Below, piece by piece: positions 27,234 through 35,401 of a DNA stretch of 64,000 nucleotides. The stretch comes from Myxococcales bacterium. Its GTDB lineage: Bacteria; Myxococcota_A; Polyangia; Polyangiales; JAFGIB01. Location: positions 1-64,000 of the forward strand of contig JAOUOP010000046.1 in assembly GCA_029880325.1 (NCBI GenBank), in the 5' to 3' direction. The notes beneath the pieces were generated by a model. The model ran no database searches. It was not told where the DNA came from and worked only from the letters and a program-made list of their open reading frames with translations. Each line of letters opens with the position of its first letter. The stretch's first letter is position 1. The position numbers and the translations under genes are program-made.

Positions 27234-27399
27234 TAGATGTGCTCGGCGGAAGTCATGATCCGCTCTCGGGACCGCTACGGCGCCAGCTGCGGCGTCCGGT
27301 CCCCTTGAAATACACGGAGTATTGCGGCGGAGGCCGTCCTTGCATCTGGCATCGTATCGACCCCGATCATCGGCTCAGCACTCCCGCCGAGCACATCTA
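27234..27399 (+). mobile_element. Element A, long copy 1 (162 bp plus flanking TA)
   Basis: The core at 27236-27397 is flanked by TA. The ends pair over 18 bp with one mismatch (GATGTGCTCGGCGGAAGT against ACTCCCGCCGAGCACATC). Inside are three more stems: ATGATC with GATCAT, GGGACCG with CGGTCCC, and AATAC with GTATT. It carries no gene. It lies between two minus-strand genes, upstream of the VWA lipoprotein start and downstream of nothing coding on the plus strand. Confidence 0.85.
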
Positions 27400-27444
27400 G
27401 CGCGGCGACCGGTTTGAAAACGCCATGAGTTCACAGCGGGCCGC

Positions 27445-29280
27445 TCACGGCATCTCGCACAGCCCGGTCGCTTGGCCGAAGAGGTCTTGGCATGGCGCGC
27501 AGAGGTCGCCGTCGGGGCAGTCGGCCTGGCTGGTGAAGAGCCGCTGTAGCTGCGGGATGACGCAGTCGGGTAGACAGCGCCCGCCCTGGCCCGTGCCGGG
27601 GCTGCAGCTCTTGAGGCCAGGGCCGCTCGCGTCCAGCAGCACCGTGGGCACGCAGGCGCTGTCGGCCGAGGCGCAGCTCTCCTGGGGCAGGGCCGCGCCG
27701 CTTTGGGGGACTTCACTCAGAGGTAAGCAGCGGCCGCGGGCCTGGTCGCCCTCGCCACAGCAGCGCTCGAGCACGAAGGGCGGCTCGGTGGGGCCGGGGT
27801 CGGCGCTGAGTTCACACAGCCCCGTGGCCGCGCCGCTCACGGGGTCGAAGCAGGGGGCGCAGACGGTGCCGGCAGCACAACCCTCGGTTGGAAGCAGCTC
27901 GGCGATATCGGCCACGTCGGGCAGGCAGTCGGGAATGCAGCGGCCTTCGGCGCCGAAGCTCGAGCTACAGCTCTGGATGATGAAGGGCCGGTCGCGCAGG
28001 AAGGGCTCGGGGCTGCACAGCTCCTGGGCCCCGCAGCTGTCCTGGCCGAGCCCACCGCGCTCGGCCTCGGGCACGAGCGTCTCGGGCACGCAGCGACCCA
28101 GCTCGTGGCAACAGCGCCCGAAGGTGACGGGCCCGCCCTGGGGCCCCGGGTCGAAGGCGAAATCGCAGACGCCGGTGGGCTCGCCGTCGAGGGGCTCGAA
28201 GCAGGGCACGCAGCTGTGGTGGCTCGCGCAGCCTTCGCTCGGGAGCGCTTCGCCGATGGCGCCGAGCTTCAAGCAGCTGGGCAGGCAGCGCCCTTCGGCG
28301 CCGAGCAGGGAGCTGCAGCTTTCGGGCACGTAGTAGGGATCGGCCAGCAAGACCCGCGGGGCACAGAGAAGCTCCGGGTCTTGGCAGTCCGCACCCTGTA
28401 GCGACTCCCGGGACTCGGGCTCGAGCACGGTGGCCGGGATGCACAGGCCAATGCCCTCGCAACAACTGTCGGCCAATGCGGGCTCGCCGCTGGGGCCGCT
28501 GTCGCCGCCGACCTCGCAGGCGCCGGTGCTCTCGGCGCTCAGCGGATCGACGCAGGGCACGCAGCGATGCAGGGCGGCGCATTCGGCGCGCGGCAGCCGG
28601 GCGGCGTCGGCCGCCAGCGGGCTGTCGGGGCAGGTCAAAAGGCAGCGCCCCTCGGCCCCCAACAGCGAGTGACAGCTTTGGGCCACGTGCCCGGGGTCGA
28701 GCAGGTAGACCTCGGGTGCGCACAACATGCCCTCGGCGCAGCCGCTGCGGCCCAGGGCCTCGAGCTGGGCCTCGGGCACCATGGCTTCGGGCACGCAGCG
28801 GCCCTGATCCTCGCAGCAGCGCTCGAAGACAAAAGCGGGCTGCTCGGGCACGTCATCGCCCAGCCGGCACAGGCCGCTGTCGTCGCCGCTGAGCGGGTCG
28901 AAGCAGGGGACGCAGAGGTGGGCCGCGTCGCATTCGCCCCGAGGCAGGCCCTCGGCCTGATCGCCCAGCAGGCAGGCCGGCAAGCAGCGGCCCTCGGCCC
29001 CGGCCAGCGAGCGGCACTCGGAAAGCGGCCTGGCGGCGCCGGAGAGCACCGCCGTGGGCACGCAGGCCAGGGGCTCCGAGCACTCGAGCTGCGGCAAGGG
29101 GAGCCCTGCGCCCGAGTCGCCCATGGCCATGCTCGAGACCGAGGCCGGTAGACACACCCCGAGTTCGCCACAGCAAGGCTGAAAGCCCGCATCCGCCGGC
29201 GGCTCGAAGCGACCGCAGCCGAGTAGCACAAGCCCGAGCAGCGCCAGCTTGAGCACCGAAGGCGGCAGCACAGGGGTCAC
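27445..29280 (-). CDS. Lipoprotein of five Cys-rich repeats of about 115 residues
   Basis: The protein is 611 aa. Signal peptide LALLGLVLLGC puts the lipid Cys about residue 22. The whole mature protein is five tandem units of about 105-118 aa. Each unit opens with a CC pair (for example FERCCEDQGRCVP), then an LCAPxxLL segment, a LLGAEGRCLPxC segment, and closes with CVPCFDPLSGxxTGxC. There are roughly 10-11 Cys per unit, presumably disulfide-bonded in the envelope. The repeat is not a family I recognise. The gene stands alone, downstream of the ABC uptake operon on the same strand, with 74 bases between. Confidence 0.8.
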   Translation of the reverse strand: MTPVLPPSVLKLALLGLVLLGCGRFEPPADAGFQPCCGELGVCLPASVSSMAMGDSGAGLPLPQLECSEPLACVPTAVLSGAARPLSECRSLAGAEGRCLPACLLGDQAEGLPRGECDAAHLCVPCFDPLSGDDSGLCRLGDDVPEQPAFVFERCCEDQGRCVPEAMVPEAQLEALGRSGCAEGMLCAPEVYLLDPGHVAQSCHSLLGAEGRCLLTCPDSPLAADAARLPRAECAALHRCVPCVDPLSAESTGACEVGGDSGPSGEPALADSCCEGIGLCIPATVLEPESRESLQGADCQDPELLCAPRVLLADPYYVPESCSSLLGAEGRCLPSCLKLGAIGEALPSEGCASHHSCVPCFEPLDGEPTGVCDFAFDPGPQGGPVTFGRCCHELGRCVPETLVPEAERGGLGQDSCGAQELCSPEPFLRDRPFIIQSCSSSFGAEGRCIPDCLPDVADIAELLPTEGCAAGTVCAPCFDPVSGAATGLCELSADPGPTEPPFVLERCCGEGDQARGRCLPLSEVPQSGAALPQESCASADSACVPTVLLDASGPGLKSCSPGTGQGGRCLPDCVIPQLQRLFTSQADCPDGDLCAPCQDLFGQATGLCEMP

Positions 29281-29354
29281 CAGGCGGGTGTATCAGCCCA
29301 GGCGGCCGGGCGCCAAATGGCGACCTGGTGTCGGCCACATCCGCCCGTCGACTG

Positions 29355-30212
29355 TCAACGCCCCAGTCGCCGCAGCATCCACGCCAGCACGAAAAAAGCT
29401 GCCGCCACGCTGGCCTGGCTGGCGCCCACCGGCAGGTCCTGGAAGAACGCCAGCAGGTAGCCGGCGCCGCCGCTGAGCGCACCGATGGCTGCGGCCAGTA
29501 ACAGCACCGCCCGCAGCCGCTCCAGCAGCATCAGCGCCGCCACCCCCGGCAACACCGAAAAGGCGAAGACCGGAAGTACACCCAGGGCACGGGTGGCCAC
29601 CGCCACACACAGGGCCGTCAGCACGCCAGCGCCGAACTCGATGGCACGCACCGGCAGCTGCTGCACCAGCGCCGCCTCGCGGTCGAAGATGGCAAATGCC
29701 ATGCCCCGGTGCAGCAGCAGGAAAGCCGACAGCGAGACGCCGCCCAGGATGAGCAGGGTCCACAGATCCGAGCGCGAGACCAGCACGGCGCTGCCGAAGA
29801 GAATCGAGGAGATGTCGTGGGACTCCTGGCGGATGCGACTGCCGACCAGGACCGCCGCGGCCCATGCCAGCAGGTAACAGATGGCCAACAGCGCCTCGCG
29901 CGAGATCAACATGCGCTGCAGCGGTAGCGCCAGCAGCGCCGACAGGGCCAGGGCCAGCAACGCGGCGCCCAGCATTGGAGGCACTTCGATGGCCAGGTGG
30001 ATTTGCGCAAAGAAGGCCAGCGCCACGCCGAGGCCGGCAGCCTGGCTGACCGCGGCGGTCAAAAAGACCGTACGGCGCAGCACCACGAAAACTCCCAGAT
30101 AACCCAGCACGATGCCGGCGAAGACGCCGCAATAGACCGGGTCGCGGTAGAGGTCCATCTCCCAGCCAGCCAGGAATTCATCGAAGCTGGGCGCATGCGG
30201 GTGGTCGTACAT
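29355..30212 (-). CDS. Zinc/manganese-type ABC transporter permease
   Basis: The protein is 285 aa with eight or so hydrophobic segments, the size and pattern of the ABC-3 (ZnuB/MntB/TroC) permease family. The N-terminal YCGVFAGIVLGYLGVFVVLRR and the following AAVSQAAGLGVALAFF are typical of this family. It forms the membrane channel for a divalent metal with the ATPase and binding protein encoded just upstream. Its start overlaps the ATPase stop by one base (TGATG). It is the last gene of the operon. Confidence 0.9.
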   Translation of the reverse strand: MYDHPHAPSFDEFLAGWEMDLYRDPVYCGVFAGIVLGYLGVFVVLRRTVFLTAAVSQAAGLGVALAFFAQIHLAIEVPPMLGAALLALALSALLALPLQRMLISREALLAICYLLAWAAAVLVGSRIRQESHDISSILFGSAVLVSRSDLWTLLILGGVSLSAFLLLHRGMAFAIFDREAALVQQLPVRAIEFGAGVLTALCVAVATRALGVLPVFAFSVLPGVAALMLLERLRAVLLLAAAIGALSGGAGYLLAFFQDLPVGASQASVAAAFFVLAWMLRRLGR

Positions 30213-30955
30213 CAGCCCCGCGCCTCCGTGGCCGCCGCCTGCGCCAAAAGGGGCGCTGGCGGACCGTAGTTGTGGGCAAAGAGCCGCGAGCCCACGACCT
30301 GGGCGATGGCTCCGACCTCGACCTCGCCGCAGCTGGCGTCGAGCAGCACGGCCCGCTCGGCCAGCTCGCGCATCAGGCCGATGTGGTGGGAGACGATCAG
30401 CACGCTGGTGCCATGCTCGCGGCGCAGCCAGTCGAGGTGCGAAAGCGCCTGTCGCTCGGCCACCTCGTCCATGGCGCTGGTGGGCTCGTCCAGCAGCGCC
30501 AGCTGCGGGCGCGAAAGCAGGGTGCGGGCCAGGAGCACCCGCTGCTTCTGACCCTCCGACAGCTCGCGGAAGGGACGGTCCGACAGCTCGGCGGCGCCCA
30601 CGCGCTCGAGCGCTTCAGCGATAAACCTGGACTCGCCGCGTCCGGCGCGCAAAAACGAGCGCCCGCGCAACAGCCCCATCGCCACCACCTCGCGGGCGAG
30701 CGCGGGATAGATCGGATCGAGCTGCGCGCGCTGGGGCACGTAGGCAAGGGAAAGCCCCGGGGCGTGTGTCAGGCGGCCGCCGACGGCGGGAAGCAGTCCG
30801 AGCAGTGTGCGAAAGAGCGTGGTCTTGCCATTGCCGTTGCGACCCATGATGACCCACAGTTGTCCGCGCCCGATCTCCAGGTCGATGGGCGGCAGGATGG
30901 CACGGCCGCCATGGCCGACCTGCAAACCTCGGCATTCGATCAAGGTCTCGCTCAT
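30212..30955 (-). CDS. Zinc/manganese-type ABC transporter ATP-binding protein
   Basis: The protein is 247 aa with all ABC motifs: Walker A GRNGNGKTTLF (about residue 38; the second-last variable Ser/Cys position is Asn), Q-loop YVPQRAQLD, signature LSEGQKQRV (about 138), Walker B LALLDEPTSAMD (about 158) and H-switch IVSHH (about 192). It hydrolyses ATP to drive metal uptake through the permease. Its start overlaps the preceding lipoprotein gene by four bases (ATGA), so translation is coupled. Confidence 0.92.
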   Translation of the reverse strand: MSETLIECRGLQVGHGGRAILPPIDLEIGRGQLWVIMGRNGNGKTTLFRTLLGLLPAVGGRLTHAPGLSLAYVPQRAQLDPIYPALAREVVAMGLLRGRSFLRAGRGESRFIAEALERVGAAELSDRPFRELSEGQKQRVLLARTLLSRPQLALLDEPTSAMDEVAERQALSHLDWLRREHGTSVLIVSHHIGLMRELAERAVLLDASCGEVEVGAIAQVVGSRLFAHNYGPPAPLLAQAAATEARG

Positions 30956-31851
30956 GGTGCGCCTGCGCCCGCCGTGTCCGGTTGCTGCCCGGGGTGCGCG
31001 TTGTCGTCCTCTTCGTGCATGTGCTCAGCCGAATGCTCCATTTCCACGTGCAGCTCGCTTTTCAAGAGCGCTTCCAGGATGCTCGGCGTTGCCGGATGGG
31101 TGGCGTCGATGACGAGCGCATCCTCGCCCGCGTCGGCCAGGGCCGCGAAGTCCACGCCATCGAGCATGGTGGCCCGGAGGTGCAGCTCGACCCGGGGCGA
31201 CAGGTGCCCGGGGCCGTCACGGCCAAGCTGAAGCGAAAGCCCAGCGGCCAGGACTTCGTGCAATTCGAGTTCCAGCGTCCATTGCCGGGGCCCGTCCAGG
31301 GCGGCGCCGTCGACGCGGCCGGCCAGGCTCAGGCCCTCGACGTGCACCTCGAGGCGGTCGAGGCTGCCTTCGCCGAGTTCGGCGGAGGGCTCGAAAGTCG
31401 CGATCGGCACTTCCGGATTGGCAAAAGCCTCGACCTCCGCATCCACCGGCATCGTGAGCACGGTCGTCATCGTTGCATTTCCGCCACCCGCAGTCGCCGC
31501 GGTCGCCGCGGTCGCCTGCTGTATTTCGGCATAGCTCGGCAGGCTTCCGTCCTCGGCGTGGCAGTGCCCACCGTGGCAGTCGCTGTAGCCGGGCGGGGGA
31601 TTGGCCGGGTCGAAGCGCCCATCCGCCGCAGCGGCGACGCGATCGCTGGCCCTCTGTAGCTGCAGCTCTTCGAGAGCCAACGCGGCCCGTTCGAGTTCAA
31701 GCTCATAGCCAAGATCGGTCGTCACGTGCTCGGGTGCAGAGAGGATCAACTCGCCCGCTTCCATGGAGGCAAAACCCTGGCCGGGTTCCAGGGTGCAGGC
31801 GAAAAGGCCCGATGAAAGCAGGGCTGCGACCGTCAGCCGAGCGCGATTCAT
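30952..31851 (-). CDS. His-rich lipoprotein inside the metal uptake operon
   Basis: The protein is about 299 aa from the ATG at 31851, which overlaps the stop of the binding-protein gene (ATGA); the open frame upstream is not secretory. Lipobox SSGLFAC puts the Cys about residue 19. Two His-rich spots are visible, DCHGGHCHAEDG (about 88-99) and a C-terminal EMEHSAEHMHEEDDNAH, both suited to binding zinc or another soft metal. Between them are beta-strand stretches such as RLEVHVEGLSLAGRVDG. It sits between binding protein and ATPase genes with overlapping stops and starts, so it should be part of the transport system, perhaps a periplasmic or outer-leaflet metal reservoir. It belongs to no named family that I recognise. 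Confidence 0.8.
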   Translation of the reverse strand: MNRARLTVAALLSSGLFACTLEPGQGFASMEAGELILSAPEHVTTDLGYELELERAALALEELQLQRASDRVAAAADGRFDPANPPPGYSDCHGGHCHAEDGSLPSYAEIQQATAATAATAGGGNATMTTVLTMPVDAEVEAFANPEVPIATFEPSAELGEGSLDRLEVHVEGLSLAGRVDGAALDGPRQWTLELELHEVLAAGLSLQLGRDGPGHLSPRVELHLRATMLDGVDFAALADAGEDALVIDATHPATPSILEALLKSELHVEMEHSAEHMHEEDDNAHPGQQPDTAGAGAP

Positions 31852-32753
31852 GGCAGCGTCTCCAGGCGCCCCACCAGGGCCGCGACGAAGTCGAGATAGC
31901 TCTCGCCCCTGCGCATGTCGGGGCCTCCCGGGATGATCACCAGCTGAGCCGAGGAGCGCTCGGCCAGGGCGCGGCTGGCGTTGGCCGGATAGTAGCTCTC
32001 CTGCAGGATCGCCCTGACGCCCTGGCTGCGTGTCAGCATCAGCACATGGGCGATGTGGCGCGGGTTGGGCGAAACTCCAGGTTTGGGCTCCACGTGGGCG
32101 ACGACACGCAGGCCGAGCCAATCGGCCAGGTAGGCGAAGGAACGGTGGTAGGCGATCACCGGCTTGCCACGCAGCTTCGCCAGGCGTTTCTCCCAGCCGC
32201 CGCGGGCACTTCGCAGCGCTTTGGCAAAGCGAGCCGCTCCGGCCCGGTAGTGGGCAGCCAGTCCGGCGTCGAGCTTGGCCATGCGCTCGGCCACGCCGGC
32301 GGCGACCTTTTCGGCGCGCCGAGGATCCATCAAATAATGGGGGCTGCCACCGGGATGTACATCGCCCATGGAGCGGTCCACGCGTCCGGTCGGCACCTCC
32401 AGCCGCGCCACCAGTTGCGAGCAGTCCAGATGACCCGGCGCTCCGCGTTGGATCCTGGCATTACGCGAGCCGGTCTGCAGCGTGGGCAACCAGCCCACCT
32501 CCAGCTCCAGGCCCACTTGCAGCAAAAGGTCGGCGCGGGCCAGCGCGAGCGTCAGATGGGGCCGGGCGTCGACGAAGTGCGGATCCTGGGTGTGCAGCGA
32601 AAGCGCCGTGACCTCCACCCTGTCGCCGCCGACGGCTTTGGCGATGGCAGCCAGGTCGCTGGTGGTGGTGACGACGCGCAGCTCGGCCAGGGCCGCCTGG
32701 GCGGGCATGAGGGCGGCCAGAAACAGTGTCAGTGCGAGGGGTCTCGTAGTCAT
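31848..32753 (-). CDS. Zinc/manganese-type ABC transporter substrate-binding protein
   Basis: The protein is 301 aa with a Sec signal peptide cleaved at about ALAE (residue 23). It has the cluster A-1 (ZnuA/TroA/PsaA) fold: metal-ligand His in TQDPHFVD (about 58), in SPHYLMDP (about 135), in IAYHRSFAYLADWLG (about 195) and a late acid in IIPGGPDMRRG. The usual long His/Asp loop of ZnuA is absent; the nearest equivalent is the His-rich lipoprotein encoded next. It delivers Zn2+ (or Mn2+) to the permease in the periplasm. Ten bases separate it from the upstream outer-membrane protein gene. Confidence 0.9.
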   Translation of the reverse strand: MTTRPLALTLFLAALMPAQAALAELRVVTTTSDLAAIAKAVGGDRVEVTALSLHTQDPHFVDARPHLTLALARADLLLQVGLELEVGWLPTLQTGSRNARIQRGAPGHLDCSQLVARLEVPTGRVDRSMGDVHPGGSPHYLMDPRRAEKVAAGVAERMAKLDAGLAAHYRAGAARFAKALRSARGGWEKRLAKLRGKPVIAYHRSFAYLADWLGLRVVAHVEPKPGVSPNPRHIAHVLMLTRSQGVRAILQESYYPANASRALAERSSAQLVIIPGGPDMRRGESYLDFVAALVGRLETLP

Positions 32754-32763
32754 CGCGTCGTCC

Positions 32764-34125
32764 TCAAAAGGGATGGGAGCCGTGGGCTCCGGTGACCACT
32801 TCGAAGGCGAGGAAGACCGCGTAGATGGGGTCGTCCTGCCACAGCGGAAGGTCGATGGAGGGCTGCAAGCGCAGCCGCGAAAACTCGGTGGGCCAAAACG
32901 TCACGTTGGCGGCAAAGCGATGGCGGTGATCGGTCCAGTCGGGATCGAGTTCGTCCGGCTGCCGTGCAAGCTCGCTATCCCAGATCGGCGAGCCGTAGTC
33001 GTGACGGGCCGCCACGGCCCAACGCTGGGTGAAACGCCAAAAGACTTCGCTGAAGCTGTCGACGTCCTGCAGCACCGCCTCGGGAACCTGGCGGCGGCGG
33101 TAAAACCACTCGGTGTGAAGCGAGACGACCTGAACGCTCTGCCGTGAGATGGGGCGCCACTTGAGATAGAGGTCACTGCCGAAGATCTCGCTGCGATTGC
33201 CGCGACCGCTGCCGTTGGGCCCGAAGGCTCCCGAGATGCCCCAGCTGAGCGACCAATCATCGCCGAGCGGGAAGAACTGCTTGATGGCTAAAAGTTGCTG
33301 CAGGTCCAGCGGCCCGCGCACACCCGGATCGCTGCCGCCGTAGAAACTGCGCGCGCTGGCTTCACCTGCAGCCATCTGGGTCGAGGTGACCAGCTCCAGG
33401 TACCAGGGCAGCGACGAGAGCCAGCTCAGCTCGGCGCCCAGACCGCGAGCGCCTTCGGCCCCGAAGACGCGGCCCAGGGCAAAGGGCTGGTCGACGAAAT
33501 ACCAGGTGTGGGGATGGGTCGGGTTGCGGCGGCCGAAGCGCGTCAGAAACTGCCCCGCCCGCAGCTGCAGGCGATGGGGCAGGCCAAGGGTCGTGGCGTA
33601 GGCTTCCTCGATCTCCACGCCGAAAAGGCCGAAAACGAGGTTGGCGTCGAAGCGGAAGTAGGGATCGACCGCCGCCCCCACCGACAGCTCCAGCTGCTGC
33701 AGGTTGAAACCGTTTGCGACCGGGTCGTGGGCGCCGCTCTGCCGGCTGCGGTCCACATCGGAAAAGGCGGCCAGGGCGAAGTCGGCGATCAGCGAGATGT
33801 CGGGGTTCAAGCTGGGGGCACTTCGGATGGGCGCAGGGCCGGGTGCCGGTGCGGTGGCGATCGGCGGCGGCTCTGGCGCCGGGTCGGCATCGGCATCGGC
33901 GGCCAGCGCCTCGCGCAGCGCGGCTTCGTCTCCGGCGCTGAGCTCGGGCACAGCGGCTGGCTCGGGCGCGGCGGGCACTTCCTCCACCGGGGCCGCCACC
34001 GCGGGCGCTTGCTGGACTGCGGGCGGCGCCTGCGCGGGCGGCTGTTGGGCGCCCGCGACCACCGCAGGCATCAGCGAGGCCATGAGCAGCACAGCGGCTG
34101 AGACGACTGAAACTTCGTTTCTCAT
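32764..34125 (-). CDS. Outer membrane beta-barrel protein of the metal operon
   Basis: The protein is about 453 aa from the ATG at 34125 (MRNEVSVVSAAVLLMASLMP); a longer frame starts at 34140. A signal peptide is followed by about 75 residues rich in Pro and Ala (PPAQAPPAVQQAPAVAAP). A barrel-like domain then begins with LIADFALAAF and has alternating beta strands (YFRFDANLVFGLFG, LQLRAGQFLTRFG). It ends LAFEVVTGAHGSHPF with a terminal Phe, as outer-membrane proteins do. Position in a Zn/Mn ABC operon suggests a porin for the metal or a metal chelate. No TonB box or plug is visible. Confidence 0.75.
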   Translation of the reverse strand: MRNEVSVVSAAVLLMASLMPAVVAGAQQPPAQAPPAVQQAPAVAAPVEEVPAAPEPAAVPELSAGDEAALREALAADADADPAPEPPPIATAPAPGPAPIRSAPSLNPDISLIADFALAAFSDVDRSRQSGAHDPVANGFNLQQLELSVGAAVDPYFRFDANLVFGLFGVEIEEAYATTLGLPHRLQLRAGQFLTRFGRRNPTHPHTWYFVDQPFALGRVFGAEGARGLGAELSWLSSLPWYLELVTSTQMAAGEASARSFYGGSDPGVRGPLDLQQLLAIKQFFPLGDDWSLSWGISGAFGPNGSGRGNRSEIFGSDLYLKWRPISRQSVQVVSLHTEWFYRRRQVPEAVLQDVDSFSEVFWRFTQRWAVAARHDYGSPIWDSELARQPDELDPDWTDHRHRFAANVTFWPTEFSRLRLQPSIDLPLWQDDPIYAVFLAFEVVTGAHGSHPF

Positions 34126-34246
34126 CACCAAAAGCCCCAAAGCCGCGAGCGTGCGGCACTGTGCTCGGCCACGCCCGTCGGTCGCATGGATCGATCGACT
34201 TGCTCGCCGCGCCCGAGGCTAGGGGCGGCGGCGTGCGTTCAGGGGA

Positions 34247-34762
34247 TCAACCCGGCAGCGGTGGTGAGGTCTTGGGCGCGGCATCGAGGGCAGGGCGCGG
34301 AGTCGCTCTGCTGAAAAACAGCGGCGTCAGCATCGCGCGCGTCGGCGCCTTTGCATCGACCGGAGCCGGAGCCTCCAGCAGCGCCCGCGAGCGCTCATCG
34401 GAGGCCACCAGGCAATGCTCGTGGCCGTCGTGGGCCTCGTCTTCGCCGCGGGCGTAGAAGGCGGCGTCGGCCGTGGATTGCGCGCGGCCGTGGCCCTCGG
34501 CCGCAGGGGCGTGACCCGGCCCGTGACCCGGCCCGTGACCCGGCCCGTGCACCGCTTCGCCGTGCTCGGCACAGCGACTGTGCTCGATGAGCAGGAAGTG
34601 CAGAGGGCCGCTGAGCTGAAAGAGCGCGCAAATCGCCGCGATGCGCAGGATCAGTGCGCTGTCACGGAGGCGGCGGTCGAACCGGTGCACGGGGTGAAGG
34701 CTACTCGCGAGCGCGGGCCGCGCAAGGGCGGGCTGGCCCTCGCCGCGGCAGCGCGATTCCAT
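34247..34762 (-). CDS. Small His-rich membrane-anchored protein heading the metal operon
   Basis: The protein is 171 aa. An Arg-rich N-terminus, then one hydrophobic segment (ILRIAAICALFQLSGPLHFLLI, about residues 38-60), is followed by a His-rich stretch. HGPG units repeat here, encoded by exact 12-bp DNA repeats at about 34513-34555. Further His and Cys occur in DEAHDGHEHCLVAS. Such proteins often bind zinc or nickel at the membrane. It is the promoter-proximal gene of the operon. A native start further 3' is possible, because element A ends only 11 bases upstream of this ATG and may have replaced the original 5' region. Confidence 0.6.
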   Translation of the reverse strand: MESRCRGEGQPALARPALASSLHPVHRFDRRLRDSALILRIAAICALFQLSGPLHFLLIEHSRCAEHGEAVHGPGHGPGHGPGHAPAAEGHGRAQSTADAAFYARGEDEAHDGHEHCLVASDERSRALLEAPAPVDAKAPTRAMLTPLFFSRATPRPALDAAPKTSPPLPG

Positions 34763-34772
34763 GGCGAGCCCT

Positions 34773-34938
34773 TAGATGTGCTCGGCGGGAGTGCTGAGCC
34801 GATGATCGGGGTCGATACGATGCCAGATGCAAGGACGGCCTGCGCCGGAATACACCGTGTATTTCAAGGGGACCGGACGCCGCAGCTGGCGCCGTAGCGG
34901 TCCCGAGAGCGGATCATGACTCCCGCCGGGCACATTTA
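34773..34938 (-). mobile_element. Element A, long copy 2 (162 bp plus flanking TA), reverse orientation
   Basis: The core is 34775-34936, the reverse complement of copies 1 and 3, with TA on both sides. The right end has three substitutions (GGGCACATT). The inner stem is a near-perfect palindrome here, AATACAC-C-GTGTATT, where the other copies have AATACAC-GGA-GTATT. It separates the divergent His-rich protein and NIPSNAP-like genes. Confidence 0.85.
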
Positions 34939-34994
34939 GGGGCTACAGTGGTCGTCGGCGTGCGCAAGGCACGTCGCGACGGGAGGAACAAACG

Positions 34995-35303
34995 ATGGCG
35001 ATTGTCGCGAGGTTTTCCTTTGACGTGCCGTTCGGCAAAAAATCCGAGGCCCTGGCGATTCTCGAGGAGGGCGCCGGGATCGAGGCCGAGGTGGGATTCC
35101 CCAAGCCACGACGCATGGTGGGTTCCATCGGCACGCCCGAATCCCGCATCGAGGAGCACTTCGAGTTCGAGAGCCTGGCCGCACTGGAGGCCACCTGGGC
35201 CAAGCTCAACAACCCGAAGATGGCGGAATTCATGAAGCGCCTGGCCCCCTACGTCGTGCCCGGCTCCCATCGCTGGGAGGTGCTGCGCATCGTGGGCGAG
35301 TAG
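34995..35303 (+). CDS. Small dimeric alpha/beta-barrel-type protein
   Basis: The protein is 102 aa and cytoplasmic. The pattern of a beta strand (VARFSFDVPFG), helix (KKSEALAILEEGAG), strand, strand (RRMVGSIGTPESRIEEHFEFES) and helix (LAALEATWAKLNNP) fits the ferredoxin-like dimeric alpha/beta-barrel superfamily, close to NIPSNAP/antibiotic-biosynthesis monooxygenase types. No catalytic residues are evident. The ribosome site GGGAGGAA precedes the ATG by six bases. Its promoter must lie within or just after element A. Confidence 0.75.
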   Translation: MAIVARFSFDVPFGKKSEALAILEEGAGIEAEVGFPKPRRMVGSIGTPESRIEEHFEFESLAALEATWAKLNNPKMAEFMKRLAPYVVPGSHRWEVLRIVGE

Positions 35304-35337
35304 CCCGGCGGCGGCCTCCACGCCGTCCACGCCGGGC
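35303..35337 (+). terminator. GC hairpin after the small alpha/beta-barrel gene
   Basis: GCCCGGCG (35303-35310) pairs with CGCCGGGC (35330-35337) around a 19-base loop, starting inside the stop codon region. There is no T-tract, so termination is only inferred. Confidence 0.4.
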
Positions 35338-35401
35338 CTGGGTGGTCAATTGAGTCAGCTGCTTTGACGCCTGCCCCAACAGCGCTAAGCTGCCGCTGCC
35401 C

